From assembly GCA_050250575.1 (NCBI GenBank), contig JBFWOJ010000019.1, forward strand, positions 1-64,000: a DNA stretch of 64,000 bases. Reading direction: 5' to 3'. How positions within the stretch are numbered: position 1 is the first letter of the stretch; each line of letters begins with the position of its first letter. Shown one piece after another: positions 42,901 through 51,102 of the stretch. The notes below the pieces were generated by a model. It saw only the letters and a list, made by a program, of their open reading frames with translations, was not told the origin of the DNA and did no database searches. The DNA is from SHVO01 sp050250575 (GTDB taxonomy: Bacteria; Pseudomonadota; Alphaproteobacteria; Rhodospirillales; Rhodospirillaceae). A program made the position numbers and the translations under genes.

Positions 42901-43962
42901 CTACTCGAGATTCTCGAGCTCGAGGCGGTGGCCGGCGGGGAGATCGGTGCGGAACTTGCGCTCGAGGAGGGTCTCGTACTGGTCCGGACGCAATCCGAAT
43001 CCGGGACGGCGGAACTCGACTGGCGCCGACTTCAGGCTTTGACCCGCCTTGACGGGTCCGGCCAGGAACACGCTGCGGCGGATCGCGCGGCGGCGTTCGA
43101 GCTCATGCGGCGTCAGGATCCGGCGCGTGTACCCCATCGCGTTTTCCACGTCGCGGATCGCCTGCACGAAACGCGTCATGTCCCCAGGTTCCAGCGAAAA
43201 GATATGCTCTACGCTCCGCGTGGTGCGGTCGGTGGTGATCGTCTTTTCGACGAGGTTGGCGCCCATGGCGACCGCCGCCACGTCGAGGTCCCAACCCGGC
43301 GTGTGATCGGAGTAGGCCACGGGAAATGGGAACATGCGCTTCAACGTCAGGATGATGCGCAGGTTCACGCTTTCGAGGCGCGCGGGGTAGCCCGTCGGGC
43401 ATTGGTGGATGATGATGTTGTTGTTGCCTTCGGCGCGGATCGCGTCGACGGCGATCTCGATTTCACCCAGGGTGGCGTTCCCGGTGTCGAGCTGCAGGCA
43501 CATATTGGTGCGCGCGGCGCGCCGGATCAGGGGCAGGTGATTGACGTCGGCGGAGGCGATCTTGATCGAATGACAGCCCAGCTCGACCAGAAGATCGATC
43601 TCTTCCTCAAAGCCGATGGTGGCGAAGAACGCGACGCCGAGTTGATCGCAATGGCTTTTCAGCTTGCGCCATTCGTCACGTGAGAGCGCGCGCCGCTTGA
43701 GGATATCGTACAGCGGTTCGGATACCGTCTCCGTTCTTCCCGTCGCCCTGTCCACCAGGACGTCGTAGGAGAACAACTGCTTCTTGTCGGCCACCAGCCG
43801 GTCGGGATCGATGATCTGGAATTTCACCGCGTCGGCGCCCGCCTTGGCCGCTAGGGTGACCAGATGCATCGCGGACGCAAGAGAACTGTGCGTTGCGCCC
43901 GCTTCATAAGTGATGAAGCACGGTTGCCCGTCGCCGACGATCCTGTCTCCGAATTTGACCAT
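42901..43962 (-). CDS. N-acetylneuraminate/nonulosonate synthase family protein (NeuB-like)
   Basis: Condenses phosphoenolpyruvate with a hexose derivative to a nonulosonic acid (353 aa). The barrel shows AGADAVKFQ, IKIASADVNHLPLI, TGNATLGEIEIAVDAI, YSDHTPGW and SLEPGDMTRFVQAI, and the C-terminal SAF (antifreeze-like) domain starts at about residue 285 (RRSVFLAGPVKAGQSL). Deviations from sialic-acid NeuB: the EKHFT strand reads EKTITT and STGM reads DTGN, so the substrate probably differs from N-acetylmannosamine. It starts a transcription unit after the terminator at 44011-44034. Confidence 0.86.
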   Translation of the reverse strand: MVKFGDRIVGDGQPCFITYEAGATHSSLASAMHLVTLAAKAGADAVKFQIIDPDRLVADKKQLFSYDVLVDRATGRTETVSEPLYDILKRRALSRDEWRKLKSHCDQLGVAFFATIGFEEEIDLLVELGCHSIKIASADVNHLPLIRRAARTNMCLQLDTGNATLGEIEIAVDAIRAEGNNNIIIHQCPTGYPARLESVNLRIILTLKRMFPFPVAYSDHTPGWDLDVAAVAMGANLVEKTITTDRTTRSVEHIFSLEPGDMTRFVQAIRDVENAMGYTRRILTPHELERRRAIRRSVFLAGPVKAGQSLKSAPVEFRRPGFGLRPDQYETLLERKFRTDLPAGHRLELENLE

Positions 43963-44010
43963 ACCGCAGTCCCGTTTTGGGTTCGCAGATACTTAGCTCG
44001 ATAATTCCTG

Positions 44011-44034
44011 TAAAACCAGCGATTTACCGCTGGT
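44011..44034 (-). terminator. Intrinsic terminator after amidation module 2
   Basis: Read on the minus strand: ACCAGCG, a 6-nt loop, CGCTGGT, then TTTTA. The 7-bp perfect stem (44015-44021 with 44028-44034) followed by T's lies 39 nt after the HisF-like stop and 49 nt before the NeuB-like start. It separates the three-gene module 2 from the rest of the cluster. The short T-run makes full termination uncertain. Confidence 0.6.
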
Positions 44035-44072
44035 CTTTGCTCGCTGAACGCCTTTTAACGCGGGCCCGCCGG

Positions 44073-44828
44073 TCAAATCCGCACCGCATGCCCGGCGCCC
44101 GACAGGAAGCGCTTCACCTTGATGATGTTATTGTCCGAAAAGACGAGAAGGGTTCCGAGGGCGACCGCTTCCACCCCGGCGGTCATGGCCTCGTCGAGCT
44201 GGTCGAGGGATCCGGCGCCGCCCTCCAAGATGATCGGCACGTCGACGAGCTCTGCGGCCTCCTTCAGGAGCGCCGAATCAAGCCCGGTGCGGCGGCCCTC
44301 CCGGTCCACGGCCATCAGGCGGATTTCACCCGCGCCGCGCGCCACGCCTTCTTTCATCCACTCCTGCCAGCGCCGCGCCGGCGCCGGCTTGCCGGTCCTG
44401 TGATCGTAAAGCGCCCGCGTCTGTCCGGCGCGGGTCACGTCTATCCCCAGCACCACCGCCTGGCGTCCGAACACGTGCGCCAGCTCCGCGATCAGCTCCG
44501 GCCGGTCGAGCGCGGTCGAGGTGACGCAGATCTTGTCGGCGCCATGCTCCATGCAGGCATGGGCGCGCTCGACCGAATTGATTCCCCCGCCGACGGTCAG
44601 CGGCATCGAACATTCCTTGGCCACCACCGCGACCGAGGCGTAATCCGGCGCGCGGTTTTGGCGCGAGGCCTCGATGTCGAGCAGCAGAAGCTCGTCGGCG
44701 CCCTGGGCGTTATAGACTCGCGCCGTGGTCGCCGGATTGCCCGCGTCGCGCCATGCGGCGTAGCCGACGCCTTTGACCAGGCGTCCGTTCCTCAGCAGCA
44801 AGCTCGGGATGACGCGCCGGGTCAGCAT
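44073..44828 (-). CDS. HisF-like ammonia-channel subunit of a sugar amidotransferase, module 2
   Basis: A 251 aa HisF-family barrel, second copy. Again position 11 is Leu (RRVIPSLLLRNGRLVKG) and Asp130 is kept (VVLGIDVTR), as in module 1. Phosphate loops are LTVGGGINS and LEGGAGSLD. Identity to the first copy is limited, so the duplication is old or the two were acquired separately. The start ATG overlaps the stop of the HisH-like gene by 1 nt; a longer frame upstream lies antisense-style inside hisH and was rejected. Confidence 0.85.
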   Translation of the reverse strand: MLTRRVIPSLLLRNGRLVKGVGYAAWRDAGNPATTARVYNAQGADELLLLDIEASRQNRAPDYASVAVVAKECSMPLTVGGGINSVERAHACMEHGADKICVTSTALDRPELIAELAHVFGRQAVVLGIDVTRAGQTRALYDHRTGKPAPARRWQEWMKEGVARGAGEIRLMAVDREGRRTGLDSALLKEAAELVDVPIILEGGAGSLDQLDEAMTAGVEAVALGTLLVFSDNNIIKVKRFLSGAGHAVRI

Positions 44829-45454
44829 TACGGCGTCCACTTGAGGAAGGCTTCGATCAGGCGCTGGCCGTTGAGCTGGCTTTTTTCCGGGTGGAACTGC
44901 GTCGCGAACACGGGACCCCGCAGCACCGCGGCGACGATCGGGGCGAAGTAGTCGGTCGTGGCGGCGACCCCGTCGCGGTCGTCGGTGGACAGCGCGAAGG
45001 TATGACAGAAGTAGAATTCGCGCTTGCCGCGCACCTCCTGGAAAAAGGGCTCGGCCTTTTCTTCGACCGTCACCTGGTTCCATCCCATGTGCGGGACGCG
45101 CGCTGCTTTGGGAACCAGCTGATGGAGGTCGACGACGTCGCCGGCGAACCAGCCCAGCCCTTGCGATTCTCCTTCTTCGTGGCACCGCTCGGCCAGCATC
45201 TGCAGGCCTAGGCAGATGCCGAGCAGGGGCCTTGCGCGCTCGTGCACGTATTCGTTCAGCGCCTGGTCGAGATGGCGCGCGCGCAGGCTCGCCAGTGCGG
45301 TTCGCGCGCAGCCGACGCCCGGCAGCACCAGGCGGTCGGCGGCCAGCACGTCTTCCGGCGTGCGCGCCATGTGCGGGCTCGCCCCCGCCATCAGCAAGGC
45401 ATTGCGGACCGAGCTGTTGTTTCCCGCGCCGTAGTCGACGATGCCGACGTTCAT
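44828..45454 (-). CDS. HisH-like glutamine amidotransferase, module 2
   Basis: A 208 aa class I glutaminase with triad Cys81 (LGICLGLQML), His188 and Glu190 (TQFHPEKSQLNG). PGVGCARTAL is the oxyanion strand. It is translationally coupled to the HisF-like gene (1-nt overlap) and starts 17 nt after the WbpG-like gene. Role inferred: ammonia supply to module 2 amidation. Confidence 0.87.
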   Translation of the reverse strand: MNVGIVDYGAGNNSSVRNALLMAGASPHMARTPEDVLAADRLVLPGVGCARTALASLRARHLDQALNEYVHERARPLLGICLGLQMLAERCHEEGESQGLGWFAGDVVDLHQLVPKAARVPHMGWNQVTVEEKAEPFFQEVRGKREFYFCHTFALSTDDRDGVAATTDYFAPIVAAVLRGPVFATQFHPEKSQLNGQRLIEAFLKWTP

Positions 45455-45471
45455 GTCGATGTCATGCGGCG

Positions 45472-46650
45472 CTAATCAGCGCTTTCCTTCGCGCTGCCGC
45501 TGATGCGGCTCCATTTCTCGAAGTCGGCCGGGCGCCAGTCGGTGCGTCGCACCTCGGCGGCCTCGGGCATGACATGGGGCGCGACCACGTGCGGCCGCAC
45601 GAGGTCCATGAACTCGTTCTCGCTCATGTCCAGGTACTTGAGGAAGATGTCCAGCGCCGCCGGCCGGCGGCCGTCGTACTCCTCCACCAGCTCCTGCGCC
45701 TTCTCGCGCGACAGCCGGCCGTTGCGGATGTCGATCGACGCCAGGTGCGTGGTGCGGCCAAATCCCCTCTTCAGGAACTTGATGTAGTCGCGCACGCCCT
45801 GCATGAAGCATTCGATCTTCTCGTAGTCGTATTCCGGCGGCACGCCTTCGACCTGGTCGCCCTGCCAATCCAGTTCATCCTTTATGATCTGGACCTGCTG
45901 CTTCACGTCCCAGGGAATATAAGTGCCGAGCAGGATCGATTTCGTCCCGTTCTTCTTCAAGGCTTCGGCCGGAGGGTAGGTGTAGGGCTTGAGCTCGCGT
46001 TTGGTCACCGGGACGTCCGACACGGTATCGTCCAGCATGCCGAGCATGTCCTCGGCGTTGATGCCGAGGTTGACGAAGGCGTTGAAGCGCCGCTCGTCGA
46101 CCTCTTCGATCTCTTCATAGGTATAGAACGAAGCGTACTCGCCCGTCGGCTCGCCCCAGATCAGCAGCGGGATGTTCTGCCAAAGCGACACCCACATCGG
46201 GTAGCTGAAGATGCCCGTGTGGCAGTGCCAGCAGAAATCGCCGCGGCGCTTCAGGCTTTCGTACATCAGCTTGCGCACGACTTGGAAATTCGGCGTGAAG
46301 TGGTGCACGTCCACGCCCAGCTTGCGGAAGGTCTTGTGCGAATTCTCCTGCACCGTCGGGCGCAGGAAACCATGGTCGAAACGCACGACCAGCGGATTGA
46401 GCTTCTTCACCTTCACCAGGTACCACAGGGTGAAGGTCGAATCCTTTCCGCCCGAGAACGGCACGATGCAGTCGTAGTCGTACTTCCCGCGGTACATCTC
46501 GATGATGCGGTCGAATTCCTTGCCGCGCGACTCCCAGTCGATCTTGGTATGCTTGAAATCGACCTGTTTGCAGACCGAGCAGGAGCCCGACTTGTCGAAG
46601 ATCAGGGATTCCGCGGTTTCCGGCATTACGCACCGGGTGCACATCTTCAT
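45472..46650 (-). CDS. N-acetyl sugar amidotransferase (WbpG/PseA-like), module 2
   Basis: A 392 aa PP-loop amidotransferase. Zinc-like cysteines C4, C7, C24, C27; PP-loop FSGGKDS at residues 65-71. KRRGDFCWHCHTGIFSYPMW and LIWGEPTGEYASFYT are typical of the WbpG family. The start MKMCTRCVMPETAESLIFDK matches known N-termini, so ATG 46650 was used. Here the gene order is amidotransferase-hisH-hisF, whereas module 1 is hisH-hisF-amidotransferase, which argues against a recent block duplication. Confidence 0.87.
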   Translation of the reverse strand: MKMCTRCVMPETAESLIFDKSGSCSVCKQVDFKHTKIDWESRGKEFDRIIEMYRGKYDYDCIVPFSGGKDSTFTLWYLVKVKKLNPLVVRFDHGFLRPTVQENSHKTFRKLGVDVHHFTPNFQVVRKLMYESLKRRGDFCWHCHTGIFSYPMWVSLWQNIPLLIWGEPTGEYASFYTYEEIEEVDERRFNAFVNLGINAEDMLGMLDDTVSDVPVTKRELKPYTYPPAEALKKNGTKSILLGTYIPWDVKQQVQIIKDELDWQGDQVEGVPPEYDYEKIECFMQGVRDYIKFLKRGFGRTTHLASIDIRNGRLSREKAQELVEEYDGRRPAALDIFLKYLDMSENEFMDLVRPHVVAPHVMPEAAEVRRTDWRPADFEKWSRISGSAKESAD

Positions 46651-46740
46651 CGCCCAGTCTCCAATCCTAAAGGCTTGTCCCCCCGGAAGCGCCGATCGCC
46701 GGCTCCGGTCGTCGCGACGGCCCACACGACGTCCGTCTTA

Positions 46741-46764
46741 CGGCCTTTTTTTATCCAAAGGCCG
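46741..46764. promoter_or_regulatory. Inverted repeat in the divergent promoter region of the sugar cluster
   Basis: CGGCCTTT and AAAGGCCG form a perfect 8-bp stem around an 8-nt loop (TTTTATCC). It lies 91 nt upstream of the module 2 amidotransferase and 145 nt upstream of the divergent TPR gene, within a 258-nt intergenic region that also holds the AT-rich stretch CATAAAATTATTGATTACTC. It may be an operator or leader hairpin for either gene. Confidence 0.4.
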
Positions 46765-46908
46765 TGGGGATTCCTCATAAAATTATTGATTACTCCCCGC
46801 GGCCGGGACGCGCCGGCGCCTTTGGAATGGCTGGCCCGCCGGGCGCTGCCCCGCTATATACGCCCCAGCGCGCACCGGTACGAGCAGCCCTCCTACTTAT
46901 ATATGTAA

Positions 46909-48639
46909 ATGTCTGAAAACATAGACTCCCGGTTGGACCCCCAGCGCATTCTCGCGCAGGCGCAGGCAGCCTTTGACCGGGGCGATCTGGCGCAAGCCGG
47001 CGCGCTTGTGCGCCAGGTGCTGGATGTGCACCCCAACGACGCCGGACTGACCCATATCCTGGGGGTCATTGCCCATCGCCAGAACGACCTCGCGGAGGCC
47101 GAACGGCTGCTGCAAAGGGCGATCAAGCTCGGGCATGGGAAGGACAGTTTCCTGTTGCTGGCCAAGATCTACGAAAGCGTCGGGCGGGATGATCGCGCCC
47201 TCGGCTTGTATGAAGATGTGCTCCGGGCGCTGCCGAACGATTATCCAACCTGGCTCGGACTCGGCGGCGTCAAGGAACGCCTCGGCGACAAGCCCGGCGC
47301 GCGTGCGGCCTACCAGAAAGCCGTCGATCTGAAACCGGCCTCGTTTGAACCGCTCAAAAAATACACCGATCTCATTTGGAACGAGGAGCCGGGCGAGGCG
47401 GTCGCGCTCATCGGCAAATTCCTCGAAGGTGTCGGGGATATCGACACCCGGGCTAAGATCCTCTTGACCTATGTATCTCAGGTCGAGCAGTGGGAACGTA
47501 TCCGGGCGGGGCTCATGCCTTATCATTGCACCCGCATGGACGAGCTGTTCTTTCACTACGCCGCGCCGGTGCTCGACGAGTTGGAGGCGGCGCAGCGGAC
47601 CCGGCTCGCGGCCGATCCGAACAGCGTCTCAGCCACCAACGGTCTCGCCACGGCGCGCTTTTGCCGCGACGACCGCCATACCGCCGAAAAACTGTTCCAC
47701 GCCTTTCCCGACAAGATCGCCGGGCATGTCCTCGACACCATTCGGTTTTCGCCCGGCTTTCATGACCGGCTGCGCAGCGCGCCCGACTCCGAGTTGTTCA
47801 AGGGCTTGCCGCCCCTGAACACCGTAACCGCGCCGGTGCCTGACCCCTCGGGTGTGCTCTTCCTATCGTGCGACGGCAAATACCTCGACATGTTCGCCTT
47901 GCCGATGGTGATCTCCCTGCGCGAGAACGCACCTGCGACGCCGGTACATATCCATGTCATGGACGCCTCGCCTCAGACCGTCGACAACACCGTACGGCTG
48001 ATCGAGAAACTGGCGCCACTGCGTATTGCGCTCTCGGTGGAGAATCCCGGTCTCGGCGGAGGCAAGAATCAGCCCGCGCGGAATTACTATCACGCCATCC
48101 GGTTCATCCGGCTGTACGAGCAGGCGAAGGTCTATCGTTGTCCTTTATGGATGGCCGACGTCGACGCGGTCGTGAACCGCGATCTCGCGCCTTTGTTCGC
48201 CGGCATGGGTGACCATGACGTTGCGATGCGCGTCCGGCCCGGACGGACCGAGCCGTGGAACCAATTCAACGCCAGTCTCGTCGGCTTCGCGCCGGGCGAA
48301 CGTAGCCTGGCCTATCTGCGCCAGACCGCGATGTACCTGGCGCACTTCTTCCAGCAGGACGGATTGCGGTGGGGCATCGACCAGCTCGCCATGTACGCCG
48401 TGTGGGCGGATATGCGCGATCGGGGGGAGGCGCCCTCCGTGAAACTCCTCGACGACCGCTCGGTGGATTACTTCCAGACGCCCGAGGGCTTCATCTGGTG
48501 CAACTCGGGTGTGAAGAAATTCTGGCATTTGCGCCAGCTCGAGAAGGGCGGCGACACGGCCTCCTTCGGCGACAATAGATACGTCCCGGTGTTCGAAAAA
48601 TACTGGCGTGCGCTCCAGGCGCTGCGGACGCAGGGCTAG
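46909..48639 (+). CDS. TPR-repeat protein with C-terminal glycosyltransferase-like domain
   Basis: A 576 aa cytosolic protein. Residues about 12-150 form four TPR units (such as AQAAFDRGDLAQAGALVRQV and RALGLYEDVLRALPNDYPTW). Residues about 310-560 look like a GT-A glycosyltransferase: VLFLSCDGKYLDMFALPMVI, then WMADVDAVVNRDLAPLF with Asp417-x-Asp419 as metal-binding DxD, then WNQFNASLVGF and FQQDGLRWGIDQLAMYAVWA. It has no clear ribosome site; TATATATG precedes the ATG. Likely attaches sugar to a protein or glycan made with the divergent cluster. Confidence 0.7.
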   Translation: MSENIDSRLDPQRILAQAQAAFDRGDLAQAGALVRQVLDVHPNDAGLTHILGVIAHRQNDLAEAERLLQRAIKLGHGKDSFLLLAKIYESVGRDDRALGLYEDVLRALPNDYPTWLGLGGVKERLGDKPGARAAYQKAVDLKPASFEPLKKYTDLIWNEEPGEAVALIGKFLEGVGDIDTRAKILLTYVSQVEQWERIRAGLMPYHCTRMDELFFHYAAPVLDELEAAQRTRLAADPNSVSATNGLATARFCRDDRHTAEKLFHAFPDKIAGHVLDTIRFSPGFHDRLRSAPDSELFKGLPPLNTVTAPVPDPSGVLFLSCDGKYLDMFALPMVISLRENAPATPVHIHVMDASPQTVDNTVRLIEKLAPLRIALSVENPGLGGGKNQPARNYYHAIRFIRLYEQAKVYRCPLWMADVDAVVNRDLAPLFAGMGDHDVAMRVRPGRTEPWNQFNASLVGFAPGERSLAYLRQTAMYLAHFFQQDGLRWGIDQLAMYAVWADMRDRGEAPSVKLLDDRSVDYFQTPEGFIWCNSGVKKFWHLRQLEKGGDTASFGDNRYVPVFEKYWRALQALRTQG

Positions 48640-48726
48640 CGCTGTTACCCAGGTGAACTGGCCCGCCCGGGGCCCTCCTGCTAGGCTGGCCGGGCCGTCG
48701 TTCGCGCTTTTCCGGAGACCACCGCG

Positions 48727-49980
48727 ATGAGGACTTTTGCCTTTTCCGCCCTAGCCCTGCTTTGCTCCAGCGCGCTTGCCGTCCCGGCATGGAGCGCCGA
48801 CGCGCCGCAGCTTCCCGACGGCAAGGGCAAGGACGTGGTCGAGGCGGTGTGCACCGGCTGCCACCCCGTGAACATGATCCTCACCAGTTCCGGCTACAGC
48901 CGTGCTCACTGGGAGGAACTCACCGGCACCATGATCGCCCTGGACGACGCGGCAAGCCGCGAGGCGATTCTCACTTACCTCTCCACGAATTTCCCGCCCA
49001 ACACAAAGCGCGCCTCGAAGGCCGTCGCCGGCGCGCACAAGATCAGCTTTCAGCAGTGGACCGTGCCCACGCTCGGCCAGCGCTCGCGCGATCCGGTCGA
49101 AGCGCCCGACGGCACCATCTGGTGGGTCGGACAGTTCGGCAACGTCATGGGCCGGCTCGATCCCAAGACCGGCGAGATGAAGGAGTTCCCGCTGCCGGAG
49201 AACGCCAAGCCCCACAGCGTCACCATCGATGCCGACGGCAACCCCTGGTACACCGGCAACGCCAACGGCACCATCGGCAAGCTCGACGCCAAGACCGGCG
49301 AGGTCGTGAAAGTCTATCGCATGCCCGATCCCAAGGCCCGCGATCCGCACACGGCCGAGTTCGACAAGAACGGCATCCTCTGGTTCACCCTGCAGCAGGC
49401 CAATATGTTCGGCCGCCTCGATCCCAAGAGCGGCGACATCAAGCTTGTCACCGCCAAGACGGCGAACGCGCGGCCCTACGGCGTCAAGATCGATGCGGAC
49501 GGCAATCCCTGGTACGCCTGCAACGGCGCGCCGTGCCTGGTGAAAGTCGACGCGAGGACCATGGAGCAGACCGAGATCAAGCTCCCGACGCCAGGCACCA
49601 CCGTGCGCCGCCTCGACATCGCGGCCAACGGCGATATCTGGTTCGTCAATTCCTCCAAAGGGAAGATCGGCCGCCTCACGCCCAAGACCGGCGAGATCAA
49701 GGAATGGGATTCACCGAGCGGCGCAAGCGCGCACCCCTATGCCCTCGCGGTCGTCGACGGCGTGGTCTGGTACAATGAATCGGGTGTTCGGCCGGACATG
49801 CTCGTGCGCTTCGATCCCCGCAGCGAAACCTTCCAGAGCTGGCCGATCGCCTCGGGCGGCGTCCACGCCGGCATCGTTCGCCACATGCGCCCGGCGCGCA
49901 ACGGCGACCTCCTGATCCACCAGAGCTCGACCAACCGCATCATGCGCGTGCCCACCAAGGGCATCACCCCGTCGAGCTGA
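48727..49980 (+). CDS. Secreted cytochrome c / Vgb-like beta-propeller fusion protein
   Basis: A 417 aa periplasmic protein. The signal peptide ends VPAWSA. A heme-c motif C42-T-G-C45-H46 lies in a small cytochrome-like domain (to about residue 100). Residues about 110-410 are a seven-bladed propeller of the virginiamycin B lyase family, with repeats such as GRLDPKTGEMKEFPLPENAK and GKLDAKTGEVVKVYRMPDPK. Streptogramin lysis is not implied; similar fusions act with dehydrogenases. It follows the TPR gene by 87 nt. Confidence 0.8.
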   Translation: MRTFAFSALALLCSSALAVPAWSADAPQLPDGKGKDVVEAVCTGCHPVNMILTSSGYSRAHWEELTGTMIALDDAASREAILTYLSTNFPPNTKRASKAVAGAHKISFQQWTVPTLGQRSRDPVEAPDGTIWWVGQFGNVMGRLDPKTGEMKEFPLPENAKPHSVTIDADGNPWYTGNANGTIGKLDAKTGEVVKVYRMPDPKARDPHTAEFDKNGILWFTLQQANMFGRLDPKSGDIKLVTAKTANARPYGVKIDADGNPWYACNGAPCLVKVDARTMEQTEIKLPTPGTTVRRLDIAANGDIWFVNSSKGKIGRLTPKTGEIKEWDSPSGASAHPYALAVVDGVVWYNESGVRPDMLVRFDPRSETFQSWPIASGGVHAGIVRHMRPARNGDLLIHQSSTNRIMRVPTKGITPSS

Positions 49981-49994
49981 GGGGATTAATTAGT

Positions 49995-50053
49995 TAATTA
50001 GGGTCAGACCCCATTAAAGTTAATTAGAATTAATTAGGGTCAGACCCCATTAA
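49995..50053. repeat. Two 23-bp direct repeats containing GGGTCAGACCCC, period 36 bp
   Basis: Copies at 49995-50017 and 50031-50053 are identical over 23 bp (TAATTA, core GGGTCAGACCCC, ATTAA), separated by 13 bp. The same 12-bp core occurs twice at 23497-23535 after the pilus operon, with different flanks. The A/T-rich flanks contrast with the surrounding GC-rich DNA. No transposase gene is adjacent. Confidence 0.82.
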
Positions 50054-50098
50054 GAATGACTGTGGGGCGCCGTCGGCGCGGAGCGGGTTCACACTCTT

Positions 50099-50836
50099 TT
50101 ACGGCCCGCTTCTGCGCATCCATGGGAGCAGCATGTTCACCCGCGTCCGATAGCGGCGATAGTCCTCGCCGAACAGCGCGATGAGATCGCGCTCCTCGAG
50201 CTGGATGCCGATCAGGATGTAGGCCGTCGTCGCGGCCGCGAACAAAAGGTGCCCCACCGTCATCACCGGCGCGGCCCAGAAGGCGATGATGAACCCCACA
50301 TACAGCGGATGGCGCACGAAGCGGTACGGACCCGGAGTCTTGAAGGCCGCCGGGGCGGCGCCGTGGCCGCCGAAATGACGGACCGCCTGCGAAAGGCCGA
50401 ACAACTCGAAATGGCTGATCAGGAACGTCGAACCCAGCACGATCAGCCATCCGGCAAGTCCAAGCGCGAGCACCGCCTGCGCCATCATGGGATCTTCGAC
50501 CTGCCAGACGACCGCGGGGATCGGCCGCCACTGCCAGCACAGGAGCGCGAGCGCGAGGCTCGCAAACAGAACATAGGTCGTGCGTTCCGCGGGCGCGGGC
50601 ATGAATCGCGTCCACCAGCTCTTGAACGCCGGCCGCGCCATCACGCTGTGCTGGAGGGCGAAGACGGCGAGCAGCGCGAGATCGATCGCCAGTGCGACCG
50701 CGATCGGCTCTTCGCGGCCGCTGTCGATGGTCTTGGGCACGAAAAGCCCGGTGACGAAACCGACGGCATAGAGGAACACCGCAAGGAACGCGGCGTATGT
50801 CAGGAGCGAATAGAGAATGAGGATGACGCGGCCCAT
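50099..50836 (-). CDS. Methanethiol S-methyltransferase-like membrane protein (MddA/NnrU type)
   Basis: A 245 aa integral membrane protein with about six helices, of the isoprenylcysteine carboxyl methyltransferase/NnrU superfamily. LALLAVFALQHSVMARPAFK, YVLFASLALALLCWQWRPIP and the cofactor-region PGPYRFVRHPLYVGFIIAFW with the RHPxY motif match MddA, which makes dimethyl sulfide from methanethiol. Substrate specificity cannot be fixed from sequence alone. The frame is open upstream; ATG 50836 starts the conserved part. Confidence 0.65.
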   Translation of the reverse strand: MGRVILILYSLLTYAAFLAVFLYAVGFVTGLFVPKTIDSGREEPIAVALAIDLALLAVFALQHSVMARPAFKSWWTRFMPAPAERTTYVLFASLALALLCWQWRPIPAVVWQVEDPMMAQAVLALGLAGWLIVLGSTFLISHFELFGLSQAVRHFGGHGAAPAAFKTPGPYRFVRHPLYVGFIIAFWAAPVMTVGHLLFAAATTAYILIGIQLEERDLIALFGEDYRRYRTRVNMLLPWMRRSGP

Positions 50837-51102
50837 GGTTTGCCTCCGCGGATGGCCGAGGCTGTCGGCCGGCAGACATGCTGTTGGGCGATGACGGACA
50901 AAGCATGCTCCCGCTGTCCCGAGCCGACAAGATCGGAGAGGGACCTCGCGCCGCACGTCCGTTGCGCGATGCACCGCGCACGCCGCCCTGCGGGCGCGAG
51001 CCCATAACCTCAGATTTAACACGTCTGCGGCTCATCCTCGCCCAGCGTGTGCTGGGCAAAGCTTTGATTTATCGCGCGTTCTTGGGCCGCGATGGTATCT
51101 GA

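Noticed and set aside
38118..43052. A 1644-codon open frame on the plus strand
   Set aside because: It is antisense to seven well-supported conserved genes. Long stop-free antisense frames are expected in GC-rich DNA with G/C in third codon positions, and the translation is low in hydrophobic cores and rich in Arg, Gly, His and Asp.
39426..45454. HisF- and HisH-like genes as histidine biosynthesis genes
   Set aside because: No other his genes are nearby, both HisF copies lack Asp11, and each set is joined to a WbpG/PseA-like sugar amidotransferase.
48727..49980. Virginiamycin B lyase (antibiotic resistance) annotation
   Set aside because: The propeller resembles Vgb, but the exported cytochrome c domain points to a redox role, and the catalytic residues could not be confirmed.
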